Shown: positions 1 to 6,241 of the stretch, in pieces
Numbering within the stretch: the stretch's first letter is position 1
Layout of the letters: the number at the start of each line of letters is the position of its first letter
From: Planctomycetales bacterium
Lineage (GTDB): Bacteria > Planctomycetota > Planctomycetia > Planctomycetales > Planctomycetaceae
Assembly (NCBI GenBank): GCA_020050375.1
Contig: JAGVKR010000271.1
Span: forward strand, 1 to 16,569
Direction: 5' to 3'
DNA: 16,569 bases
Translations under genes and position numbers: made by a program
Notes under the pieces: generated by a model
Told to the model about the DNA's origin: nothing
Databases searched by the model: none
What the model saw: only the letters and a program-made list of their open reading frames with translations

Positions 1-1506
1 GAGCAAGGCCCGCAGGACCGGGCGATGGTCGAGAATATTCACCGGATTCTGGTAGATCCCCCGCTCGGGAGAGGTCGATACGCCGTGCTGAGCGCCGGTG
101 ATGAAGTACAGCCGCAACTGCGGATCGATCCCGATGTCGGTCTCACCAGCAACGTCGGTGTGCAAAAGCGACGCGGCGCGGCACCAGTATTCGCTGGAGG
201 TCTCAGTGAGAAAGATTTTCGGAACGGGGCCGCGCTGGCGGGCCCGCGTCAGGACATCGCCTCGTTCGCCGGTGACGCGATCCTCCTGCGGCAGCGACGT
301 GAATGGAAACAGTTCCGAGGGGGACAGGTTGTCTTCGTGCTGGCTGCCATGGCGCGTGGTCTGCGCGAAGCGGTGGTTGAAATAGCCGCGGCCCCCGCCG
401 CCGACATGCGCGAGCGCCCCATCAAATACAGCCCTGCCGCGTTCGTCGCCGTTGAATCCTTCAAACACGAAATGGTGGATGAATCGACCCGATTGCGAGA
501 TTCCAAAGACATACGCTCGTTCGATCGTCTCGGCCAATGGATTCGAGCGCGCGGGGGATTCGCTCGGCGCATATCGAAGGAAACTGACGACATCGCGAAC
601 CACGGCGAAGCCGAGGCCGGTGACGCGTGGGTCGCGGGCTGTATAGACCAGGTCATACAACCAACCGGGCCGAAAGCCGGCCTTCACATAAAGATTCTTT
701 GCGTCCGGGATCACCTCTTCCTTCTCGAAACGCGCGAACGACCATTCGTCACGGGGCAGTTCGACGGGGGCGGCCGACCGGGTGGCGCTCATCGTCAGCG
801 AAGCGCCCTGATTGTCGAGACTCACACTCGGGTACGGGTCGGAGTTCCCCCAGTAGAAGGGCTGGCTGAACGTCGGCTCGTTGACGCAGATCTCAGCATG
901 GATGCGGCCGGTGATCGGCTTTCCGCCATCGGTGGCGATCGGAAGCCCGACTTGCAGCCGATTGTCGCCAGCCCGGACATCTCCATTCCAGCCGCACCAC
1001 AGGATCGAGTATCCCTCGCGCATCAGAAAGCCGTTGCCGGCATCGTCCATTGAATGGGGATCGTTTCCGCCGCGATCGGCGCGGGGATTGCGGACGATGC
1101 GGTTGTTGAAGGCCCCGAGGGCGAGCTTGTTGCCGCGGTTGTTGACGTCGTAGAACAGCCGGCGATTACCGCGGCTGGCATCGACCGGTTTGAGGAGGAA
1201 AAAGTCGGTCCAGAACTCGACCCTGCCACTGGAATTGCGCGGGGCCAGTTTCAGATCGACGATCCGCGCGTTCGATTCGGCCAACGGATCGACTTCCAGA
1301 AACATCCGCCCGGCGATCCGCTCATAAGGACCGGTTCGGTCAAAGGAGTGCCCCTCGGCAAACAGCTCGCGACTGGCGATCTCAACCCGCACGACTTCGG
1401 CCCGGGCGATTGCGAGTTGCGACGAGGCCGCGACGAGAAGGCAGATCGACCGTGCGAGCGGAAATCGGCAGAACCCATCAACATGTAACGGTGCGCTGGT
1501 GTTCAT
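1..1506 (-). CDS. Secreted alpha/beta-hydrolase domain protein, 3' end beyond the window
   Basis: An uninterrupted minus-strand frame of 502 codons starts at the ATG at 1504-1506 and is still open at base 1. Residues about 20-36 are hydrophobic and end in ARA, which fits a signal peptide, so the product is probably exported. The nucleophile elbow reads VFGISQSGRF (Ser337 in a G-x-S-x-S setting). A later GAQHG (His474) could be the catalytic histidine, and an acidic residue near 435-439 the third member of the triad. Other conserved-looking blocks are YDVNNRGNK (119-127) and ILWCGWNGD (168-176). I recognise this as the large alpha/beta-hydrolase domain family common in environmental bacteria; substrates are generally unknown. 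The weak ribosome site leaves the start moderately certain, but no alternative in-frame Met is nearby. Long open frames on the opposite strand here are shadows. Confidence 0.88.
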   Translation of the reverse strand, partial: MNTSAPLHVDGFCRFPLARSICLLVAASSQLAIARAEVVRVEIASRELFAEGHSFDRTGPYERIAGRMFLEVDPLAESNARIVDLKLAPRNSSGRVEFWTDFFLLKPVDASRGNRRLFYDVNNRGNKLALGAFNNRIVRNPRADRGGNDPHSMDDAGNGFLMREGYSILWCGWNGDVRAGDNRLQVGLPIATDGGKPITGRIHAEICVNEPTFSQPFYWGNSDPYPSVSLDNQGASLTMSATRSAAPVELPRDEWSFARFEKEEVIPDAKNLYVKAGFRPGWLYDLVYTARDPRVTGLGFAVVRDVVSFLRYAPSESPARSNPLAETIERAYVFGISQSGRFIHHFVFEGFNGDERGRAVFDGALAHVGGGGRGYFNHRFAQTTRHGSQHEDNLSPSELFPFTSLPQEDRVTGERGDVLTRARQRGPVPKIFLTETSSEYWCRAASLLHTDVAGETDIGIDPQLRLYFITGAQHGVSTSPERGIYQNPVNILDHRPVLRALL

Positions 1507-1517
1507 GAGACGGCCGT

Positions 1518-1572
1518 CGAGTCAGATGTTACAGACATCAATATGAACACAAGTTCAGTATAATCTGACTCG
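1518..1572. repeat. 10-bp inverted repeat flanking the hydrolase promoter -10 region
   Basis: cgagtcagat at 1518-1527 is the exact reverse complement of atctgactcg at 1563-1572, with 35 bases between. The arms enclose the -10 box and the TGAAC/GTTCA palindrome. It could be a second operator pair or an RNA fold in the leader. Confidence 0.5.
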
Positions 1573-1585
1573 CCCGATCGGCCAA
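1544..1585 (-). promoter_or_regulatory. Putative sigma70-type promoter with operator-like palindrome for the hydrolase gene
   Basis: On the minus strand TTGGCC (1580-1585) and TATACT (1557-1562) are 17 bases apart, a good -35/-10 pair. The expected start of transcription near 1550 lies inside the palindrome TGAAC-ttgt-GTTCA (1544-1557), which abuts the -10 box. A repressor could bind there; this is inference. The hydrolase ATG lies about 45 bases downstream. Confidence 0.45.
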
Positions 1586-1605
1586 GTCATGAGATTTCGC
1601 AATCA

Positions 1606-1627
1606 TACGCAACGTAGATGTTGCGTA
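1606..1627. repeat. Palindrome with 8-bp arms
   Basis: TACGCAAC at 1606-1613 and GTTGCGTA at 1620-1627 are exact inverted arms around gtagat. The size and symmetry fit a dimeric regulator site. A related half site, gttgcgt, occurs again near 1773. Confidence 0.5.
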
Positions 1628-1814
1628 CCAGAACTCTCATTCTATCCATATTCACAACCGGCCATTTCCAGATGATTTTCCATAAGCATTTTCACAAGAA
1701 TGACTTGAGTCCCAATGGCGTGAGATTGACACGGCCCTGTATCGGAGGACGAAGGGCCGTCAGATTGCGTATTGTTGCGTCTCCCGACGCGGCAGAGAGC
1801 TCCAAGCACGCGAA

Positions 1815-1846
1815 ACACCGGTGTCTATTGCAGTTGCGAATGCAAC
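1815..1846. repeat. Two adjacent short palindromes
   Basis: ACACCGGTGT (1815-1824) is a perfect 10-bp palindrome. GTTGC-gaat-GCAAC (1833-1846) follows 8 bases later and shares the GCAAC/GTTGC core with the palindrome at 1606-1627. Confidence 0.45.
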
Positions 1847-2197
1847 AACTGGTCGGCAGTCAGAATTGGTGAAGCTCCAAACATGCCGGGGTCGCGTCGG
1901 CCCGAAAACAACCCCGCGCGCCAAATCTGGAAAAACGCCGAGCGGTCGGCAGCGCGTCAAATTGTGTGGGAGGATTTCGCCGAAACCCTCGCTTACCGGT
2001 CTCGTAGTTTTCAGCGATTTCCATTTTACCAGATTTCGTCGATCCCGTGTCGACCGGCGGTACCGGATCTGGAAACATTCGAAGGATTGGGGACATTCGT
2101 ATCAGGGGAGTCGTAGCGAGGCATCGATGGACTTCCATGACCTCCTATAGCCGATGCAGCCCCACCACCGCTTATCGGATGCACCCTGTGTGACATT

Positions 2198-2290
2198 TTG
2201 AACGTCAAGCGATACAACGGCGAGTGCTACGTCTATCTTCAGGACGACCAAACCCACGAATCGCGAGAGGTGAACTCAAATGGCGAGTGA
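2198..2290 (+). CDS. Possible 30-residue ORF overlapping the next gene
   Basis: A TTG at 2198 opens a 31-codon frame (with stop) that overlaps the start of the membrane-protein gene at 2280 by 11 bases. The peptide has a protein-like composition (it includes KRYNGECYVYLQDD) and the frame is open back to a TGA at 2136-2138. It could be a coupled leader peptide, the end of a decayed gene, or chance. There is no clear ribosome site. Confidence 0.2.
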   Translation: MNVKRYNGECYVYLQDDQTHESREVNSNGE

Positions 2291-2534
2291 CCGTTCCCGC
2301 TCCCTCTGGCCGTGGATCGTCGCGACGGTGGTCGCGGTCCCGGTGTTGTACGTCCTGTCGATCGGCCCGGTACTGTTGTTGGTCTCGACTCTTCCGAACC
2401 CGGAGGCAGGGATAGAGGTTGTTGGGCCGGCATTCGAGCCACTGGGTATGCTCGCCGAGCACTCGCACCCATTCTGGGTCGCCATCCGCTGGTATGTGAA
2501 CCTCTGGGTTGACTTCCCGGATTTCCTCGACTGA
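2280..2534 (+). CDS. Small membrane protein, hypothetical
   Basis: An 84-residue protein begins at ATG 2280, preceded by a gagagg ribosome site about 8 bases away. Residues 1-8 are polar and basic (MASDRSRS). A single hydrophobic helix spans about residues 9-35 (from WPWIVATVV to VLLLV) and is followed by an aromatic-rich tail containing WVAIRWYVNLW. This looks like a one-helix inner-membrane protein. The motif YVLSIGP resembles small planctomycete hypothetical proteins I have seen, but I can give no function. The next gene follows after about 190 bases, so co-transcription is possible but not shown. Confidence 0.65.
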   Translation: MASDRSRSLWPWIVATVVAVPVLYVLSIGPVLLLVSTLPNPEAGIEVVGPAFEPLGMLAEHSHPFWVAIRWYVNLWVDFPDFLD

Positions 2535-2725
2535 AGATCGTTCGGGATTGCGTCGCCATCGCCGACGTGCTGCCGAGATCAATCTCCCCGATTCCGGCCG
2601 ACGACCGAATTGGCGCATCCTGCGCGCTCATGCGGTATGCTGGAACTCCCCGCGCGTGAATGAATACGTGTCGTACATGGCGCGGGTGGTTATCCACCGA
2701 TTCCTTTCAGCCGACATCGTCGCTC

Positions 2726-4051
2726 ATGCAACGAAAATTCATCGCGGCCGGGCTCGCGTGCACCCTTCTGATCTTCGGTCGCGCGACGACCATTGCCGGC
2801 GAGCTGAAGGCCGGGGTCGCTGTCGTCGATCTTACGCCACCGCTCGAATTGAAGTCTCCTCTGGGCGGCTACGGCGCGCGGATGAACCGGCCGGCGGAAG
2901 GGGTGCACGACCGGATCTTCGCCAAGGCGCTCGTGATCAGTGATGGGCAGCGCAAATTTGCACTCGTCACGGCGGACATGCTCGGCTTTCCGCCCCCGGT
3001 CAAGTCGGCCGTGCTCGACAAGCTGGTCAGCAAAGGCTGGTCGGCCGAGCAGGTGCTGCTGCTGCCGAGTCATTCGCACACCAGCATCGAGACGAACGCC
3101 ATCAATCCGCTGAACATCTACAAAGTGCCGCAGATCGGGATCCACAATCCGCAGTTGTACGAGCTGACCGTCAGCAATCTGGCGCGGGTGATCGACGAAG
3201 CGGGCAGACGACTGGTTCCTGTGAAAGTTGGCAGCTCGAGCATCGAGATCGCTGGCTGGAATCGCAACCGCCGACTTCCGAACGGCCCGGTCGATCCGGA
3301 ATTGACGCTGCTGCGCGTCGACACGACCGACGGCAAGCCGCTGGCCGTGTTCGTCAACTGGACCGCGCATCCGACGTTTATGAACGAACACGACATGCTG
3401 TTTTCCGGCGACTGGCCGGGGCACCTGCAGCGGACGCTGGAAACTCTCATCGGCGAGGGAGTGACGGCGATGTACGCCAACGGCGCCGAGGGGGATCAGG
3501 CGCCCATAGGGCGGCCGAACTCGGGAGAGAGCCGGTGGGAGAAAGCCGAGCGCTACGGGCGCGATCTGGCGGTCGTCGCCTGGCATCAGTGGGAAAAGAC
3601 GCCGACAGTCGCGTCCGTTCCCCTCCGATTTCACCGTCAGGAAATCACGCTTCCCGAGCGGATCTGGCATCCGAATTTCAAAGCCACGGGAGGAACCGAA
3701 TACGGGCTGACGGAAGAGTTGCTCAAGGACATGCTGCCGCAAATGTTTCCGACGCGCACGGCCAGCGTCGCGCTGCAACTGGGAGACCTCGTCGTGATCG
3801 GGATCCCCGGCGAACTGGGGGTGCAACTGGGGCTGAAGATCAAGGAACAGGCGAAGGAGATCACCGGCGCGGCACATCCGATCATCGGCGGACTGGCGGA
3901 CGAATGGCTCAGCTACATCCTCACACTGGAGCAATACACGCTCGGGCAATACGAAGCGAGCGTGAGCTTTTACGGTCCGAAGCTCGGTGACACGATCGTC
4001 GACGGAGCCCTCGCGGGGGTGAGGAAGCTGAATGCGAAGAGCGGGCCGTGA
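2726..4051 (+). CDS. Secreted neutral-ceramidase-like hydrolase (N-terminal domain only)
   Basis: A 441-residue protein. I chose ATG 2726 because it directly starts a classic signal peptide (MQRKFIAAG, hydrophobic core, cleavage near TIAG/EL). The frame is open to an earlier ATG at 2660, but that would bury the signal. The fold matches the neutral/alkaline non-lysosomal ceramidase N-terminal domain. Probable zinc ligands are visible: the HSH block (about 116-118), His215 in NWTAHPT, Glu363 in GIPGEL and Tyr397 in WLSYI. SGDWPG (227-232) and QYEASVSFYGP also match the family. The ceramidase nucleophile block, usually GDxSPN, reads GDQAPI here, so the serine is replaced by alanine (residue 259). 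The C-terminal immunoglobulin-like domain of true ceramidases is absent. It is therefore a ceramidase-superfamily protein whose substrate is probably not ceramide. A long antisense frame (2690-3949) is a shadow. Confidence 0.9.
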   Translation: MQRKFIAAGLACTLLIFGRATTIAGELKAGVAVVDLTPPLELKSPLGGYGARMNRPAEGVHDRIFAKALVISDGQRKFALVTADMLGFPPPVKSAVLDKLVSKGWSAEQVLLLPSHSHTSIETNAINPLNIYKVPQIGIHNPQLYELTVSNLARVIDEAGRRLVPVKVGSSSIEIAGWNRNRRLPNGPVDPELTLLRVDTTDGKPLAVFVNWTAHPTFMNEHDMLFSGDWPGHLQRTLETLIGEGVTAMYANGAEGDQAPIGRPNSGESRWEKAERYGRDLAVVAWHQWEKTPTVASVPLRFHRQEITLPERIWHPNFKATGGTEYGLTEELLKDMLPQMFPTRTASVALQLGDLVVIGIPGELGVQLGLKIKEQAKEITGAAHPIIGGLADEWLSYILTLEQYTLGQYEASVSFYGPKLGDTIVDGALAGVRKLNAKSGP

Positions 4052-4057
4052 AGATTT

Positions 4058-4149
4058 GAGTGCGGAATGCGGAGTGCGGAGTGCGGAGTATCAATCGTGC
4101 CGCCGTTACTTTTCATTCCGAACTCCGAATTCCGCACTCCGCACTCCGA
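4058..4149. repeat. Inverted pair of heptamer arrays (tgcggag type)
   Basis: The left arm has four tandem 7-mers from 4061 (tgcggaa, then three tgcggag). The right arm, about 4116-4149, has five units of the complementary form (cattccg, aactccg, aattccg, cactccg, cactccg). The arms can pair into a long hairpin. It starts 6 bases after the ceramidase-like stop codon and could act as a transcript end, although no T-tract follows. Confidence 0.85.
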
Positions 4150-4272
4150 CAATCTCTGAAATTCGCTTTTCCCGCGTCGGGCATATGTTATTCTGGACAT
4201 TGAAAGCAGCGCTCGCGTCGCCTCGGTCGGTCGAGGCGAAATCCGGAGTTTACACCCCTGAAGGTGCATCTC

Positions 4273-5127
4273 ATGGTCTATCGACCGCTGCTGATGATTG
4301 CGCTCGTGCTGGCTGCCGCGACAGGATGGACGGCGGCTGCCGAGAATGAAACCCGGGACGCGAGTGCGCCCGCTGAAGCTGTCAAAGAGGGCTCGGAAAA
4401 CAAGCTTTCCGACGAGCAGCCGAACGACGGCGGCGATTCCGCCGACAGCGAAGAGGCCGCGGAAAAGATCCACATTCCGGGGCGGAATCCGCGGGTCCTG
4501 TTCATCACGATGCAGGGCTGCGAGCGCTGTACGCGGGAGTTGGCGCGGCTGCGGCGCCCCGGCGGAGATTTTGAGGCGATGCGCTCGCGCGGATGGAAGA
4601 TCGGCGAGAGCGACGACAGTCACTTGCAGATCGTCGATCGCAGCGCGATTCCAAAGCTCGTCACGCAGCTCAACATCCGGGAATATCCCGCGGTCGCCTG
4701 CGTCAGCGACACGGAGATCGTCCGCTCATTCAAAAGCGGCTGCACGACGCCGCTCGATTCTTGGACATTCGGCTGGCTCCTCAAAGGGAAGAACGAACGG
4801 CCGAATGCTCCGATTCCGGAAGCGGTGCGGGTCGAAACGACCGGCAGCTACCGCTTGCGCGGAAATCACTGGTCGGTCGACGGCGACTGGGCCCCGACGC
4901 GCGCTACCCTGGTGAGCCATCTCCGCAGCCCGAATCACTCCGGCCAGCTTGCCTCGAACTGGCGGATCGAGGGCTGGTCGTATGAGGAGCTCCGCTCGCT
5001 TCACGACGATCTCCACGAGCGCGAGCTGGCGAACTCTCCTGCCGGTTATGCCACAGAATCGTCATCGGGCGGAGGCAGCAGCAGCGGCAGCCAGTTTGGG
5101 GCCGGGCGAAAAGCGCTGGGGCGATGA
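4273..5127 (+). CDS. Secreted thioredoxin-fold protein with CERC motif
   Basis: A 284-residue protein. ATG 4273 is preferred over GTG 4264 because gaagg lies about 8 bases upstream and the ATG starts a signal peptide (MVYRPLLMIALVLAAATGW, cleavage after AAA near 23). An acidic low-complexity linker (about 24-68) leads to a thioredoxin-like domain: a beta strand VLFITMQG, the redox pair C83-E-R-C86, and the cis-proline loop EYPAVAC (Pro138). A C-terminal region of about 60 residues (SYRLRGNHWSVDGDW to WSYEELRSLHDDLHE) is not part of thioredoxin and may bind a partner; the end is a Ser/Gly tail. It probably acts outside the cytoplasm in thiol redox or as a binding module. The CxxC is atypical (CERC rather than CGPC). 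No neighbour clearly forms an operon with it. Confidence 0.8.
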   Translation: MVYRPLLMIALVLAAATGWTAAAENETRDASAPAEAVKEGSENKLSDEQPNDGGDSADSEEAAEKIHIPGRNPRVLFITMQGCERCTRELARLRRPGGDFEAMRSRGWKIGESDDSHLQIVDRSAIPKLVTQLNIREYPAVACVSDTEIVRSFKSGCTTPLDSWTFGWLLKGKNERPNAPIPEAVRVETTGSYRLRGNHWSVDGDWAPTRATLVSHLRSPNHSGQLASNWRIEGWSYEELRSLHDDLHERELANSPAGYATESSSGGGSSSGSQFGAGRKALGR

Positions 5128-5140
5128 GCGGCTGCGCCGG

Positions 5141-5249
5141 GCTTGAGGGGTGAGACCTGAGGCTTGAGGCAAACCCGAAAGCCGCGGGTCGGCTTTATCT
5201 CTTCCCCAAGTCTCAAGTCTCAAGTCTCACGCCTCAAGCCTCAAGCCTG
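5141..5249. repeat. Inverted pair of heptamer arrays (gcttgag type)
   Basis: The left arm (5141-5168) is four 7-mers: gcttgag, gggtgag, acctgag, gcttgag. The right arm (5208-5249) is six units of the complementary form, aagtctc three times and then acgcctc, aagcctc, aagcctg. The arms are imperfectly complementary and separated by about 40 bases. The element begins 14 bases after the thioredoxin-like gene. Confidence 0.85.
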
Positions 5250-5286
5250 CGGCGCCTGCGGCACGCCGCCCAATCTTCCCTTGCAT

Positions 5287-5336
5287 CGCCGTCCCCCAAC
5301 CGCCACTATGAACGAGTGGCGGTTGGCCGAACGGCG
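5287..5336. repeat. Strong two-tier hairpin
   Basis: ccaaccgccact (5296-5307) pairs perfectly over 12 bases with agtggcggttgg (5315-5326) around the loop atgaacg. An outer arm, cgccgt (5287-5292), pairs with acggcg (5331-5336). It lies about 90 bases upstream of the next start codon, so it could be a leader structure or a REP-like element. Confidence 0.7.
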
Positions 5337-5424
5337 TGGTGAAGCAACGCACAAACCCGGGCCGGGGGCGGGGCGGGCGGCTCGGGTTTCTCTTCCAGGC
5401 ACCTTTTTCAGGCAGGAGTGGCTC

Positions 5425-6021
5425 ATGCGGACGTCGGTGACAATTCTCGGAAGCGTGGCGCTGTTGACGGTTGGTTATGTGGCAGGGGCATCGCAACTGC
5501 TGTCGCCGGCGATCGTGGTCGCCCAGACGGACGCCGCGAAACCGGCCGCGGAGAACAAGTCCGGCGTCGAGATCACGGAAGAGAGCAAAATCAAGATCAA
5601 AGCGGCTGCCGACGCGCTCCGACTCGCCATGGATTCGCTCATCGATGAGGGAAAATATATCCCGGCCACCAAAGGGATGAATGTCTTCGCCATCCTCACC
5701 GGTGGCGCCAACACGATTCGGGATCTCGAGGCCGGTGCAGTGGTCGATCCCGAGACTTTCGCCGCCTTGTACGCCAATCTCGCGACCGACCAGGTGGCCG
5801 TTTCGCTGGGACGCGACTCCGACGGCCGGCTCACTTACAAGAACAAAGTGATCCGCATGTATCCCGTTTCGATGCTGCGGAGCCGATATGCCGTCCGCGG
5901 CGACATCACCGGCGAAGAATTGCTTCCGACGGCATCCGACGTCAGCGGCAAGGCCAAGCCCGGCGCGAAACCGGACGCGGACGCGACGGAGAAGAAGTCC
6001 GACGAGCCGCCTAAGGAATAG
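5425..6021 (+). CDS. Signal-bearing hypothetical protein
   Basis: A 198-residue protein. ATG 5425 has the best ribosome site in the window (aggag, 6 bases before the ATG), so the open frame further upstream, which runs through the hairpins, is not used. The N-terminus (MRTSVTILGSVALLTVGYVAGA) is a signal peptide or signal anchor. The mature part is soluble: a lysine-rich helix (about residues 50-75), a central region containing YIPATKGMNVFAILTGGAN, and a segment YKNKVIRMYPVSMLRSRY that looks like a beta-rich end. The last 30 residues are charged and probably disordered. No catalytic motif is visible and I do not recognise the family; the gene looks genuine from its ribosome site, signal and composition. 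Confidence 0.75.
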   Translation: MRTSVTILGSVALLTVGYVAGASQLLSPAIVVAQTDAAKPAAENKSGVEITEESKIKIKAAADALRLAMDSLIDEGKYIPATKGMNVFAILTGGANTIRDLEAGAVVDPETFAALYANLATDQVAVSLGRDSDGRLTYKNKVIRMYPVSMLRSRYAVRGDITGEELLPTASDVSGKAKPGAKPDADATEKKSDEPPKE

Positions 6022-6042
6022 CTTTGGGCCGTCCTCGTCCTT

Positions 6043-6088
6043 GTGCCCAAGCTCCGCTTGGGCACGCCTCGTTCGCAGCTCTGCTGCG
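6043..6088. repeat. Hairpin of the cccaagc family with a companion hairpin
   Basis: gtgcccaagc (6043-6052) and gcttgggcac (6056-6065) form a 10-bp stem around tcc. CGCAG-ctctg-CTGCG (6074-6088) follows. The pair sits 21 bases after the preceding stop codon. The first stem is the reverse-orientation relative of the element at 6310-6332 inside the metallopeptidase gene. Confidence 0.75.
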
Positions 6089-6167
6089 CGTTCATTGCCC
6101 GAACAACCGGGTCACGGTCTCAGTGTGTGTGAATGTTGCGACTGAGTTGACGGTCGTAAACAACTTG

Positions 6168-6222
6168 TCGTGTTGGCTTTAGCCAACACGAGACGACATC
6201 GCGTGTGGACTGAAGTCCACAC
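6168..6222. repeat. Pair of REP-like palindromes
   Basis: tcgtgttggct (6168-6178) pairs over 11 bases with agccaacacga (6181-6191) around tt. gtgtggact (6203-6211) pairs over 9 bases with agtccacac (6214-6222) around ga. Two nearly loop-free stems about 11 bases apart are the usual build of REP pairs. They lie between the convergent ends of the genes at 5425-6021 and 6242-7792, so they could also end transcription. Confidence 0.75.
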
Positions 6223-6241
6223 TACAGACCTGCACACGGCC

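Larger units (their letters stand above)
1507..2279. other. Gap of about 770 bases without a convincing gene
   Basis: Short open frames exist on both strands (the longest about 114 codons), but none has a clear ribosome site or a recognisable or natural-looking protein sequence. The stretch is less GC-rich than the flanking genes around 1540-1700. It contains the hydrolase promoter at its left end and palindromes at 1606-1627 and 1815-1846. It may be decayed DNA or hold an unrecognised RNA. Confidence 0.6.

Noticed and set aside
25..1488. Long plus-strand open frames (25-1053 and 1054-1488)
   Set aside because: They are antisense to the hydrolase gene, have no family-like motifs, and arise from high GC content.
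2690..3949. A 419-codon minus-strand frame
   Set aside because: It is exactly antisense to the ceramidase-like gene, is arginine-rich and has no recognisable motif.
4058..4149. Intrinsic terminator after the ceramidase-like gene
   Set aside because: The hairpin is possible but no T-tract follows, so it is recorded only as a repeat.
5141..5249. CRISPR array from short repeated units
   Set aside because: Units are 7 bases, tandem without spacers, and arranged as inverted arms; no cas genes are near.
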